A stretch of DNA of 64,000 bases from the NCBI RefSeq assembly GCF_028748065.1, contig NZ_CP118166.1, forward strand, positions 1,689,501 through 1,753,500, given 5' to 3'. How positions within the stretch are numbered: the stretch's first letter is position 1; each line of letters opens with the position of its first letter. Source of the stretch: Hyphococcus flavus (GTDB lineage Bacteria > Pseudomonadota > Alphaproteobacteria > Caulobacterales > Parvularculaceae). Of this stretch, positions 26,616 through 35,465 are shown one piece after another. Made by a program: the position numbers and the translations under genes. The notes under the pieces are model-generated. The model was not told where the DNA came from. It saw only the letters and a list, made by a program, of their open reading frames with translations, and ran no database searches.

Positions 26616-27743
26616 ATGATGGAGACGACGCTGACCGAACCCTTTATTCTTGCAGCGGCTGTGTCTTTGACTATTGCCGTGGCGTTTTGCACGAGCTTGT
26701 TTGCCTCCCAATCGCGCCGGTTTCTCGACCAACCCAATGAAAGATCGAGTCATTCATTAGCGACGCCGCGCACAGGCGGCCTTGCAATTATTGGCGGGTG
26801 GCTGACGGGGCTGTTTATTTTAGGCGCGTTTTCATCGGATTTGGACTTCGCGCGAAAAGCAGGCTGGTTGGCCCTTTTTGCTGGCTTGGCGTTGGGGCTG
26901 GGTTTGGCGGACGACAAATTTAACCTCTCGCCTTCCTGGAAATTCGCCGGCCAGGTTCTTATCGCCGCGGGCTTCGCAGCTGTTTTTGGTCCGTTCGAAT
27001 TGTTTCCTGCGCCTGTTGTCGGGGACTTACGCCTTCCTGTCTTTTGGGGCGTCATGATCACAGTGATTTGGGTCGTTGGTTTCATGAATGTTTTTAATTT
27101 CATGGATGGCGCCAACGGGCTCGCGTCTGGCGCTGCGGTCGTCGGGCTTGTATGGATCGCTGTCATTGCTGCTGGCGCAGGGGCAGGGATAATCTTTGCG
27201 CCCGCTTTTCTCCTTGCCGTAGCGGTATTGGGATTTTTGCCGCTCAATATTCGTCGCGGCAAAATATTCATGGGCGACAATGGCAGTCAGTCGGTTGGTT
27301 TTCTGATTTCAGCGATTGCTGTTGCGGGGGTGAATCTTTCGGATGGGCGCATGAGCGCCCTCATCGCGCCAGTAATTTTCATGCCGTTTATCTTTGACGT
27401 TTCCTGGACTCTAGTCTCTCGTTTTATTAGGAAACAGAACATATTCGAGGCGCACCGGGAACATCTATATCAGTTGCTGATGCGTAACGGTGCTTCTCAT
27501 GTGGAGGTTGCTGTGATTTACATGACGCTAATCGGCTTGTGTGCAGCTGCAGCTCTGTTGATGCTGGCGTTGCCGTATTCATTGCAATGGTTAGTGCCTA
27601 GCGCTCTCGCAGCCAGTTTTATTCTCGGCGCCTCTGTCGTTTACAGCCGAGCCTACCGCGATGGCCTTCTCTCTACGGTGCGCGCCCAAAAACCTTTGGA
27701 CGAGCCGCAAATAAAACAAAAGCCGCTACGCGCTGCTGAATGA
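26616..27743 (+). CDS. WecA/MraY-family polyprenyl-phosphate sugar-1-phosphate transferase
   Basis: Integral membrane glycosyltransferase family 4 protein of 375 residues with about ten hydrophobic helices. It attaches a HexNAc-1-phosphate to undecaprenyl phosphate, starting O-antigen, capsule or similar glycan synthesis. Visible motifs: RSSHSLATPRTGGLAI, the Asp pair GLADDKF, FNFMDGANGLA, IFMGDNGSQ, and the C-terminal HREHLYQLL. No polysaccharide cluster lies beside it in this window, so the exact sugar is unknown. It follows ispE by 28 bases and ends eight bases before the convergent polyprenyl synthase. Confidence 0.9.
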   Translation: MMETTLTEPFILAAAVSLTIAVAFCTSLFASQSRRFLDQPNERSSHSLATPRTGGLAIIGGWLTGLFILGAFSSDLDFARKAGWLALFAGLALGLGLADDKFNLSPSWKFAGQVLIAAGFAAVFGPFELFPAPVVGDLRLPVFWGVMITVIWVVGFMNVFNFMDGANGLASGAAVVGLVWIAVIAAGAGAGIIFAPAFLLAVAVLGFLPLNIRRGKIFMGDNGSQSVGFLISAIAVAGVNLSDGRMSALIAPVIFMPFIFDVSWTLVSRFIRKQNIFEAHREHLYQLLMRNGASHVEVAVIYMTLIGLCAAAALLMLALPYSLQWLVPSALAASFILGASVVYSRAYRDGLLSTVRAQKPLDEPQIKQKPLRAAE

Positions 27744-27751
27744 TTCAGTGA

Positions 27752-28825
27752 TTATGATGCGCGTGCTGTAGATGTCGTAACGAGATCGCCAAGCGCTGAT
27801 GAAAAGGTATTGTCAGGCAATACGGCAAGCGCTTCGAGCGCCTTGTCTGCGTATCGGCGCGCACAGAGTATCGTATCTTCAATAGCGCTATCGCGCTCCA
27901 TCAAAGAGCATGCTTTTTCAAAGTCGTTTTCTTTAATGTCGCCGTTTGCAATGGCGCGACGCCAAAAAGATTTTTCATCGTCACGAGCGCGGGCTACAGC
28001 AAACACCACAGGCGCCGTCATTTTGCCTTCACGGAAGTCATCGCCAACGGTCTTTCCTAGTGTTGCTTCAAACCCTGCATAATCGAGTGCGTCGTCAATC
28101 AATTGATAAGCAATGCCGAAATTGAGGCCAAAATTGCGGATTGCAGCCTCTTCCTGCGGGTTACGTCCTGAGATCAATCCGCCAACTTCTGTTGCCGCAG
28201 CAAACAGCGCTGCCGTTTTCGCCTCGACCACTTCTAAGTAGGTTTCAAACGTGGCGCTGAGGTTTTTTTGTGTAGTGAGTTGCAGTACCTCGCCTTGGGC
28301 AATGATGCCTGATGCGTGAGATAAAGCGTGTAACACTCTTAAATCCTTCGCCTCCACCATCAGTTCGAAAGCACGTGCAAAAATAAAATCCCCGACCAGT
28401 ACGCTTTCTTTGTTGCCCCAGATGATATTTGCGGTGCTGGCGCCACGCCTAAGCGCTGAACCATCGACAACATCATCATGTAACAATGTTGCGCCGTGGA
28501 TCAGCTCGACCGAAGCGGCGAGTTTGACGTGATCATTGCCCTGGTAGTTAAGCAGGTTGGCGGAAGCGAGGGTAAGCATTGGCCGCAGTCTTTTTCCGCC
28601 GGCTTTGATGAGATGGCCCGCAAGCTCCGGGATCATTCTGACCGGGGATTGCATGCGAGATAGGATTTCACCATTCACCGCCTCAAGGTCTGCGGCGGTG
28701 AGTTTTTGCAGACGCGTAACAGCGGCAAGGAAGTCAGCTTCCCGGCTTCCTAGTCTTGGCGCACGGCGCTGTGCGATTTGATCGGTTGCTGTCGCTGCAA
28801 AACTCAAGAGACGAAACCCTTTCAA
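27752..28825 (-). CDS. ispB: Octaprenyl diphosphate synthase-like polyprenyl synthetase
   Basis: Long-chain trans-prenyl transferase of 357 residues giving the ubiquinone side chain. The first aspartate-rich motif is in LLHDDVVDGSALRRG and the second in YQLIDDALDYAG; GGKRLRPMLTL precedes the first. The start is uncertain: the frame opens with TTG at 28825, and the first clear homologous region (RLQKLTAADLEAVN) begins about 35 residues later. It is divergent from the S49 peptidase gene (150 bp) and convergent with the WecA-like gene. Confidence 0.9.
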   Translation of the reverse strand: MKGFRLLSFAATATDQIAQRRAPRLGSREADFLAAVTRLQKLTAADLEAVNGEILSRMQSPVRMIPELAGHLIKAGGKRLRPMLTLASANLLNYQGNDHVKLAASVELIHGATLLHDDVVDGSALRRGASTANIIWGNKESVLVGDFIFARAFELMVEAKDLRVLHALSHASGIIAQGEVLQLTTQKNLSATFETYLEVVEAKTAALFAAATEVGGLISGRNPQEEAAIRNFGLNFGIAYQLIDDALDYAGFEATLGKTVGDDFREGKMTAPVVFAVARARDDEKSFWRRAIANGDIKENDFEKACSLMERDSAIEDTILCARRYADKALEALAVLPDNTFSSALGDLVTTSTARAS

Positions 28826-28975
28826 TCCCGATATGGGTGCGCAGATTGGGCATTGCCAGTCAGCGGGTCAAGCAAATGACGGCCCGGTGCTTAGCGGCGA
28901 ATCAGCGCTAGTGCAAAGCCGCGTACATAAGGCTTCCGCATTGAAAATGCGCGGAGATTCGCCTACTTGCTGAAA

Positions 28976-29860
28976 ATGACTAGTTTTCTGAAACGCTTTG
29001 GCGCGATTTGGCGGGCGCTACCCTTTTCTGGCGCGAGCAAGTCACTTGTTACCGTAATCGATCTTTCCGGCGTTATTGGAGATGCTGGGGGGCCGGGCCG
29101 CAAAGGGCTTTCACTAAAAAAGCTGGAAAAAACGCTCGAGGCAGCCTTCAAGCCTGATAATTTGTCAGCCGTCGCACTTGCGGTGAATTCCCCCGGAGGG
29201 TCTCCTGTACAGTCCAGGCTAATCATGAACGCCATAAGGCGGCATGCAACAGAGAAAGAAGTCCCTGTTTTGGCGTTTGTGGAAGATGTCGGAGCCTCGG
29301 GCGGTTATATTTTGGCGCTGGCCGGAGACGAGATTTACGTTGACGAGAGCTCGATCGTTGGCTCGATCGGCGTCATCTCAGGCGGTTTTGGATTTCATGA
29401 GGCGATCCGACGGATTGGTGTCGAGCGCCGCGTTTATACGGCAGGAGAAAATAAGTCGATGCTGGATCCGTTTCAGCCTGAAGACCCGAAGGACATTGAG
29501 CGCCTTGAAGTCATTCTGACGGATCTCCACGAGCAGTTTAAAGCGCTGGTCAAGGAACGCCGTGGGGACAAGCTTGCAGACGATTCTGAAATGTTCTCTG
29601 GAGCGATATGGACTGGCCCTGCCGCTGCGGAGCGGGGGTTGGTCGATGGAATCGCTCAGCTCGGCGATTTTTTGAGAGAACGGTTCGGCGATGATGTTAA
29701 GATCAAGCGCATCGCGGTCGAAGGCGGCTCTTTGTTGAAGAAGCTGCTGGCAGGCGGCGAGGAAGCGAGCGGGCTAAATGCGTCTGCTTCGCTTCTCGAT
29801 GCCGATGAGCTGATTGCGGCCGGCGAGCGTCGTGCGCTTTGGGCGCGTTATGGGCTTTAA
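28976..29860 (+). CDS. S49 family serine peptidase (SppA/SohB-like)
   Basis: Signal peptide peptidase-like protein of 294 residues. Domain features: VALAVNSPGGSPVQSRL, the nucleophile region VGASGGYILALAGDEIYVD, SIVGSIGVISGGFGF, and the general-base Lys in AGENKSMLDPF. It corresponds to the short, single-domain type (SohB/SppA36) rather than the long E. coli SppA. No typical N-terminal membrane anchor is obvious; the N-terminus (MTSFLKRFGAIWRALPF) is amphipathic. The ATG at 28976 is preferred to a TTG at 28967. A small membrane-protein gene follows at 29890. Confidence 0.9.
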   Translation: MTSFLKRFGAIWRALPFSGASKSLVTVIDLSGVIGDAGGPGRKGLSLKKLEKTLEAAFKPDNLSAVALAVNSPGGSPVQSRLIMNAIRRHATEKEVPVLAFVEDVGASGGYILALAGDEIYVDESSIVGSIGVISGGFGFHEAIRRIGVERRVYTAGENKSMLDPFQPEDPKDIERLEVILTDLHEQFKALVKERRGDKLADDSEMFSGAIWTGPAAAERGLVDGIAQLGDFLRERFGDDVKIKRIAVEGGSLLKKLLAGGEEASGLNASASLLDADELIAAGERRALWARYGL

Positions 29861-29889
29861 AGGTTGATCTTGGCTATCAGGAGGCCGTT

Positions 29890-30099
29890 ATGAGTGCAGT
29901 GACAACTTTAGCCGCTACGGTGGCCGCGGCGGCAGGCGCTGTCGCACTTTACCGCTTTATTGATAAAAGGTCGAAATCCCTAAGCGCTGCGATTTCTGAA
30001 TTTAAAAAGACTTCCCGTCATAACAACGGAACTGTTATTGAGTATGAGCAGGACCCTGAGAGCGGCGTCTACAAGCCCAAGGAAAAGTTCAGGCGCTGA
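29890..30099 (+). CDS. Small single-span membrane protein, unknown
   Basis: A 69-residue protein: an N-terminal hydrophobic segment (AATVAAAAGAVALYRFI) followed by a charged tail with a KKTSRHNNGTVIEYEQDPESG stretch, which resembles small conserved alphaproteobacterial membrane proteins found next to S49 peptidases. The ATG at 29890 has AGGAGG five bases upstream. Translation initiation from an upstream ATG (29839) would overlap the peptidase gene and is unlikely. The 3' end overlaps the convergent yjbQ gene by 11 bases. Confidence 0.7.
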   Translation: MSAVTTLAATVAAAAGAVALYRFIDKRSKSLSAAISEFKKTSRHNNGTVIEYEQDPESGVYKPKEKFRR

Positions 30100-30505
30100 T
30101 GCCCGGAAGCAGGGTAATCACAACGTGTCGCTCGTGAGGCTGGCGCCGGTGCTCAAGTAGATACAATCCCTGCCAGGTTCCCGTAAGCAATCGCCCACCT
30201 TCGAACGGGACTGAAAGCGATGTCGACGTGATCGCGGATTTCAGATGAGCCGGCATATCATCCGGGCCTTCAGCCGTATGAGAGTAAGGGCCGTGTTCAG
30301 GAGCGATCCTGTCCAGCCAATTGACCAGATCGCGACGCACATCTTCATCAGCATTTTCTTGCACCGTTAATGATGCTGACGTGTGCTGAATAAATACATG
30401 TGCTAATCCGTGCTTGACACCGCAATTTATTAATACGTTTTCGACCTGTGTCGTGATGTCGATACATGCACGGCCAGGTGTTTTTATAGTGAGTATTTTC
30501 GCCAT
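30089..30505 (-). CDS. yjbQ: YjbQ family protein (UPF0047)
   Basis: Protein of 138 residues of the YjbQ / secondary thiamine-phosphate synthase family. Characteristic blocks: LAHVFIQHTSASLTVQENAD, RIAPEHGPYSHTAEGPDDMPAHLKSAI and the end TWQGLYLLEHR. The conserved His and Glu residues of the cavity are present. The natural role is not settled; some members show thiamine-phosphate synthase activity. It overlaps the small membrane protein gene tail to tail by 11 bases. Confidence 0.93.
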   Translation of the reverse strand: MAKILTIKTPGRACIDITTQVENVLINCGVKHGLAHVFIQHTSASLTVQENADEDVRRDLVNWLDRIAPEHGPYSHTAEGPDDMPAHLKSAITSTSLSVPFEGGRLLTGTWQGLYLLEHRRQPHERHVVITLLPGISA

Positions 30506-30608
30506 TTCTCGAAATTTCAGCCTATAAATGAATTTATTTTTTTGCAGACCTTGGAAGAAAAAGCCATAATAGATGTCGATATCCCTCTAATTCAGCTAGC
30601 GCGTTGGT

Positions 30609-31100
30609 TTGAAAGATATTGCATTCATAGATCTTGAAGCGTCTGGACTCGGTGCGAAATCCTGGCCGATCGAGGCGGGCTGGTGCTTCTTGTCAGGTAA
30701 TCCGCAAGCTTTGCTGATAAAGCCTCATGCGACTTGGCCGCTCGATCAGTGGGATGAGGCAGCGTTCGCCCTTCATGGTGTTGCCTATGATGATCTGTTG
30801 AAAGCAGGCGTAGCTATTGAGGAGGTATGCACGGCATTGAACGAAGCGCTTGCAGGAAAAAAGGTATACTCGGACGCCCCGGATTGGGACGGCTTTTGGT
30901 TTTATCGCCTTTTTCAGGCGGCTGGCGTCCGCCAGGAATTTGTATTGCGTGATTTTTACGATGTTTTCCGAAATACGCCAAAGGAAATTCTCAAAAGCAT
31001 TGTTGAAGAAGCTAATAAGAACGCGCCTCGTGCGCATCGTGCCGTTCCGGATGTGCTTCATATGCGTGCATTGTACGAACTTGCTGCAAAACAGAATTGA
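30609..31100 (+). CDS. DEDDh-family 3'-5' exonuclease-like protein
   Basis: A 163-residue protein with the ribonuclease H-like exonuclease core. Exo I reads AFIDLEASGLG (Asp and Glu metal ligands). Exo II appears as SDAPDWDGFW. Exo III HRAVPDVLHM gives His-x4-Asp. That makes it a DEDDh exonuclease fold, short and without extra domains. The start codon is a TTG at 30609; no ATG is nearby in frame and the ribosome site is weak, so the start is uncertain, but Exo I begins within a few residues. It could act on small RNAs or nucleotides. 30 bp separate it from the hydrolase gene. Confidence 0.75.
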   Translation: MKDIAFIDLEASGLGAKSWPIEAGWCFLSGNPQALLIKPHATWPLDQWDEAAFALHGVAYDDLLKAGVAIEEVCTALNEALAGKKVYSDAPDWDGFWFYRLFQAAGVRQEFVLRDFYDVFRNTPKEILKSIVEEANKNAPRAHRAVPDVLHMRALYELAAKQN

Positions 31101-31130
31101 TTTTTTTGCGCAGCACGACAATGTCACCTG

Positions 31131-32006
31131 ATGACAGAAGCCGTATTATTTGAACCTGAAAGATTCGATTATCAATTCACTGATGGCTTGATGACGGGAT
31201 GGCGTTGGAAAAATGCTGGGGCACGGCCTTTGTTGTTTTGTCACGCAACAGGTTTTTGCGCATCCGCCTACAAGCCGATGTTGTCGCATTTGGACGCCGG
31301 CAAGTTTGATGTTTATGCGCTCGACATGCGCGGTCATGGGCGCAACACGCTGCCCGCAAATCCAGAACAATTGAAATCATGGCAGGTGTATGCGGACGAT
31401 ATTCAGAGATTTCTGGATGTGCAAGATCTTGATGACTGGATTCTTTCTGGCCATTCCATGGGAGCCGTCACGGCGGCCATGGCGTCAAAGGGGCGCGCCG
31501 ACATCTCTGAGCTTCGGCTGATCGAGCCTGTAGCGGTCTCGCGATGGATGACCATCATTGCGGCAACACCAGCCTGGAAATTGGTGGGGTCCCGTATTCC
31601 TCTGGTCCAGCAAGCGGCGAAGCGGCGCTCGCAATGGGAGTCACCAGAGGCGGTTTTTCAGTCATACAGCCGCAAGGGATTGTTTAAAAATTGGCGCCCA
31701 GGCGCGCTTGAGAGTTACTTGAGGGATGGATTGAAGCCTTCGGTTGATGGAGGCGTCGAGCTTTCCTGCACTCCGGCTTGGGAAGCCGCCACATTTGCCG
31801 CCCAGGCGAATGATTTCTGGGGCGCTCTTGAGGCGTTTAGAGGCCCGGTTTCCATTTTCGCGGCGGATCATCCCACCTCGACGGTGAGTTCCGCCGCAGC
31901 GGCGAAATTCAAGCGTTACGCCATGCATCTCACGGTTGCACAAAATACTTCCCACCTCGCGCCCATGGAGGAGCCGGCTGAGTTGGCCGCATTTCTGTGC
32001 GCCTGA
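31131..32006 (+). CDS. Alpha/beta-hydrolase
   Basis: A 291-residue alpha/beta-hydrolase fold protein. The oxyanion region is LLFCHATGFCASAYKPML and the nucleophile elbow LSGHSMGAVTAAM (Ser). A probable acid is the Asp in FAADHPTS and the His in QNTSHLAPMEEP, so the catalytic triad is complete. No signal peptide. Substrate cannot be predicted; it resembles esterases and lipid or lactone hydrolases. The 136 bp after it are non-coding before the SapC gene. Confidence 0.85.
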   Translation: MTEAVLFEPERFDYQFTDGLMTGWRWKNAGARPLLFCHATGFCASAYKPMLSHLDAGKFDVYALDMRGHGRNTLPANPEQLKSWQVYADDIQRFLDVQDLDDWILSGHSMGAVTAAMASKGRADISELRLIEPVAVSRWMTIIAATPAWKLVGSRIPLVQQAAKRRSQWESPEAVFQSYSRKGLFKNWRPGALESYLRDGLKPSVDGGVELSCTPAWEAATFAAQANDFWGALEAFRGPVSIFAADHPTSTVSSAAAAKFKRYAMHLTVAQNTSHLAPMEEPAELAAFLCA

Positions 32007-32142
32007 TGGGGGAATAATATCAGGGTTGGCAGTTCCGCAGGCTTTTTGCTAAGCGTTCGCGCGAACCGCCCCTTGAACCGGGCTTGCGGCGCATTTTTTA
32101 GCGCCAAAAGACAATAGAAGACGATAGACATCAGAAAGGCAT

Positions 32143-32943
32143 ATGATGAGTGAGGCGCAGCCCGTCCCGCAGGTCACCGGCAGAATGTTTCTTTATGAGA
32201 AACCGGAGCTGCTGACAAAAGAAGAGCACGGCGAACTAAAAGTGAAGCAATCGGACAGTCCGTTTGCATTTGCTGCAAAAGCCCGCGCTATTCCGATTAC
32301 CTATAGTGAAATTCCCTCTGCCATGAAAAACTTCCCATTGATTTTCATGTCCAAGGAACAGCCGCAGATGCTTGCGGTCACAGGTCTTTATGACGACATC
32401 AACCTGTTTGTCGGAGATGATGGAAAATGGGAGGATCATACTTACGTCCCTGGATACATCCGCCGTTATCCTTTCGGTCTTGCGAATGAAAGCGAAGGCG
32501 ACAGGCTGGCGGTGATCATCGACCGGGCGTTTGACGGTTTTGCAACCAACGGTGACGGCGCTCCGCTTTTCAAAGACGGAGAGCTTACCGAAGAAACGGC
32601 AAGGCTTGTTGAGTTTTGCAAAGGTTACGAACAGGATCGTTCATTAACAGAACAATTTGTTCGTGTTTTGCAGGACAATGAGCTCATTCAAGCGCAAACC
32701 GCGCAATATACGCCAATTGGATCGAGCGATGCTGTAGACTTCGCCAGCTATTTCAGTATCGACGAAAAGCGCTTAAACGAACTGCCCGACGAGAAGCTGT
32801 TGGAGATTCGTAAATCCGGCATGTTGCCTTTGGTGTACGGAATGCTCATGTCCATGGGCAACTGGCGCTTGTTACTGCAGCGCAGGGCAAAAAGATTTGA
32901 TTTGCAGGACGGGGCTATCTTTAAACCACTGGCGACGAATTAA
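32143..32943 (+). CDS. SapC-family protein
   Basis: A 266-residue protein of the SapC family, named after an S-layer-associated protein of Campylobacter. Typical patterns are PITYSEIPSAMKNFPLIF, YVPGYIRRYPFGLA and the LTEEFV-like ILTEQFVRVLQ region (here LTEQFVRVLQDNELI). No signal peptide is seen, so probably cytoplasmic. In several alphaproteobacteria, SapC genes lie with TonB receptor, tryptophan halogenase, cupin or TPR-hydroxylase genes (from memory); here it is alone. Function unknown. A strong terminator follows. Confidence 0.9.
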   Translation: MMSEAQPVPQVTGRMFLYEKPELLTKEEHGELKVKQSDSPFAFAAKARAIPITYSEIPSAMKNFPLIFMSKEQPQMLAVTGLYDDINLFVGDDGKWEDHTYVPGYIRRYPFGLANESEGDRLAVIIDRAFDGFATNGDGAPLFKDGELTEETARLVEFCKGYEQDRSLTEQFVRVLQDNELIQAQTAQYTPIGSSDAVDFASYFSIDEKRLNELPDEKLLEIRKSGMLPLVYGMLMSMGNWRLLLQRRAKRFDLQDGAIFKPLATN

Positions 32944-32963
32944 TCTTGGCGGTATTTTTTATG

Positions 32964-32996
32964 AAAAGGCCGGATAGGAGACTATCCGGCCTTTTT
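32964..32996 (+). terminator. Intrinsic terminator after the SapC gene
   Basis: AAAAGGCCGGATAG pairs with CTATCCGGCCTTTT across a four-base loop, followed by T residues. It isolates the SapC gene from the ScsB/DsbD-like gene. Confidence 0.9.
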
Positions 32997-33090
32997 AATG
33001 CTTGCTCCGGTGTTCACAATTCTTCGAAAAACAGCCGGACATGCATAATATTTATTGGCTGACAGATAAGGCTTGGCTAACACCGAGGAC

Positions 33091-35193
33091 ATGAACCTTT
33101 TTCGACTAATACTGAGTGCAGTTCTGCTGACGTTTTTCTCAGCAGTGGATGGGCATGCACAAAGCATAGTTCAAAATGAACGCTCCAGAACTGAGGTTTT
33201 GGCCGAAACAAGCGGATTTGTTCCGGGTGAGACGGCATGGTTCGCGGTAAAACAGGAGCTCCGCCCGGGCTGGCATGTATTCTGGGTCAATCCGGGCGAT
33301 GCCGGGTTGCCGTTGGAGCTTGATTGGAGCCTGCCTCAAGGATTTTCCGCCGGGGAAATCTTGCACCCTGCGCCCGAGTATATTCCTGTTGGTCCGCTCG
33401 CCAGCTATGCGCATGAGGGCGCGCCTGTATTCCTGATCCCTGTGACCGCGCCGCAGGATGCGCAGGTTGGCGACGTCGTTGATGTTGCAATCGACGCCCG
33501 CTGGCAAATTTGTGAAGAAATCTGTGTACCTGAGGAAGGCCGATTTTCATTTTCTGTGCCAGTTGTTGAAACGTCGACGAAGGACCCGAAGGTCCAGCAG
33601 ATTTTCAGCACAGCGCGCGCGGCTCTTCCTGATAAGTTATCTAAGCCTGTGAAATTTTCTGTGTTAGGCGGCGATTATGTCCTGCAGTTTTCTCCACCGA
33701 ATGAATTTTCGGCGACAAACGCATTTTTCTTTGCTGAGCCGGAAGGGCTTGTAGAGCCCTCGGCGCCGCAGACGATTTCCCTTGAGGATGGCGCGGCCAA
33801 CATCGCAATGAAGCCGGGCTGGATCGACAGATATGACGGTGACGCGCTACGTGGCGTTCTGACATTCACGGACGTTGGCGGGGGCAGGAGAACTTTCAGC
33901 CTTATCGCTGACGTGCCGGCGCCGATCGTGAAACCGTCCGATGGCGGAGCGATTGCGCAGACCCAAAGCACCCCCGATGTTCTTTTGCTTCTTGTTTTGG
34001 CGTTTTTGGGCGGTGTCATTCTTAACGTCATGCCATGCGTGTTTCCGATTGTGTTTATTAAGGCGGCGTCATTCATGCGCAGCGCGCAGAAGAACTCTGC
34101 CGCAGTGCGAAGAGACGGTGTTCTTTACACGGCAGGGGTGCTTGCCACGTTTCTTGCAGTTGGCGGTGCGTTATTATTGCTGCGCGCCGGCGGCGAACAG
34201 TTGGGGTGGGGCTTTCATTTGCAATCGCCATGGGTGGTTGCGTTGTCAGCCTATGTTCTATTTCTGGTCGGTCTAAACCTTGCCGGCGTATTTGCTATCG
34301 GTGAAAGCCTTGCCGGAAGCGGCGAAACGCTTGCTGGAAAGGGGGGGGCTGCAGGGTCGTTTTTCACTGGCGCTCTTGCTGTTGTCGTGGCGGCGCCATG
34401 CATAGGCCCACTCTTGAGTGCGCCAATAGGAGCGGCGATTTTACTGCCGCCAGCGTTCGGCATGCTAATTTTTCTGGCATTGGGTTTAGGCCTTGCCGCG
34501 CCCTATCTTGTGCTTTCATTCGCGCCTGGCCTCGGCCGTTTGCTGCCCAAGCCTGGCGGGTGGATGGCGACATTCAAGCAAGTTCTGGCGTTTCCTGTAT
34601 TCGCTGCCGCCGCCTATTTTCTCTGGGTACTGTCACAGCAGGCTAGCACTGTCGGTCTTGGGGCCGTACTCGCTGGATTGATATTTATGGCGTTTGCGGC
34701 CTGGAGCTTTGAGTACAGTAGGCGCGAGGGCAGGGGCGCTTTCATTCTGCGAATATTGTCGGCGCTAGCCGTGCTTTTGGCTGTCGCACCGCTATTTCGC
34801 CTTGAGGCTGCAGCAAGCGCTGCACAAAGAGTTGATAAATACGGCGCCATGACAGCGGAACCTTTCAGCAAGGAAGCGCTTGACGCCTACCGAGCCAGCG
34901 GCGTTCCTGTCTTCGTTGATTTTACTGCGGCCTGGTGCGTTACATGCCAGCTCGATAAGGCGACGATCTTTTCAGATAGCAGGCTGGCAGACGCTTTTTC
35001 AGACAAGGGCATCGTCTTTATGGTTGCGGACTGGACGGTTCGAGATCCGGAAATCACCATGGCGCTGGAAAGCTTTGGCGCCAGCGGCGTTCCACTCTAC
35101 GTGTATTACGCGCCGGGCCAAACGCCACACGTTTTTGATATTCCATTAACCAAGAAAGCGGTTCGTGAAATCGTGTCAGCGGCCAGTCTTTAG
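33091..35193 (+). CDS. ScsB/DsbD-like transmembrane thiol-disulfide reductase
   Basis: A 700-residue membrane protein that moves reducing power from cytoplasmic thioredoxin to the periplasm. Signal peptide to about HAQS; an N-terminal immunoglobulin-like DsbD-N domain (with CEEICVPEEGRF); eight membrane helices carrying the two transmembrane cysteines in NVMPCVFPIVFIK and AAPCIGPLLS; and a C-terminal thioredoxin domain with AAWCVTCQLDK. The arrangement matches ScsB/DsbD. The ATG at 33091 is used; a TTG at 33073 would add six residues. No thiol partner gene (ScsC, CcmG or DsbC) lies next to it. Confidence 0.92.
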   Translation: MNLFRLILSAVLLTFFSAVDGHAQSIVQNERSRTEVLAETSGFVPGETAWFAVKQELRPGWHVFWVNPGDAGLPLELDWSLPQGFSAGEILHPAPEYIPVGPLASYAHEGAPVFLIPVTAPQDAQVGDVVDVAIDARWQICEEICVPEEGRFSFSVPVVETSTKDPKVQQIFSTARAALPDKLSKPVKFSVLGGDYVLQFSPPNEFSATNAFFFAEPEGLVEPSAPQTISLEDGAANIAMKPGWIDRYDGDALRGVLTFTDVGGGRRTFSLIADVPAPIVKPSDGGAIAQTQSTPDVLLLLVLAFLGGVILNVMPCVFPIVFIKAASFMRSAQKNSAAVRRDGVLYTAGVLATFLAVGGALLLLRAGGEQLGWGFHLQSPWVVALSAYVLFLVGLNLAGVFAIGESLAGSGETLAGKGGAAGSFFTGALAVVVAAPCIGPLLSAPIGAAILLPPAFGMLIFLALGLGLAAPYLVLSFAPGLGRLLPKPGGWMATFKQVLAFPVFAAAAYFLWVLSQQASTVGLGAVLAGLIFMAFAAWSFEYSRREGRGAFILRILSALAVLLAVAPLFRLEAAASAAQRVDKYGAMTAEPFSKEALDAYRASGVPVFVDFTAAWCVTCQLDKATIFSDSRLADAFSDKGIVFMVADWTVRDPEITMALESFGASGVPLYVYYAPGQTPHVFDIPLTKKAVREIVSAASL

Positions 35194-35358
35194 GCTTGCC
35201 TGAGCAACAACTCCAGGTTCCTGCTTGTCAGCGCTGGCGCTGTGCCGCTCGATCTCCAGGGCTTTGACGCCAAAAATTGTCGTCACGGCGATAATCGCCG
35301 CAAGATTGGACAAAACACGTTTAAAAGTATTGGCGCTGGATGCAGCTGACTTGCTCAT
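35176..35358 (-). CDS. Possible small membrane protein
   Basis: A 60-residue open frame with one hydrophobic segment (RVLSNLAAIIAVTTIFGVKAL) and a charged tail. It fills the gap between dsbD and pgi and overlaps the dsbD end by 18 bases. Codon use looks normal for the window, but no clear ribosome site precedes the ATG and the family is not recognised. Could be a real small gene or a chance frame. Confidence 0.4.
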   Translation of the reverse strand: MSKSAASSANTFKRVLSNLAAIIAVTTIFGVKALEIERHSASADKQEPGVVAQASLKTGR

Positions 35359-35465
35359 AAAGAAGCGTTTACCGGATTATTCTTAAAACGCGTTGAGGAA
35401 GACGCTTAAAATCCTTATCAATTGACCTCGCGCTCGATTGGGAGAGCGCCTAGTATGAGAGCCCG

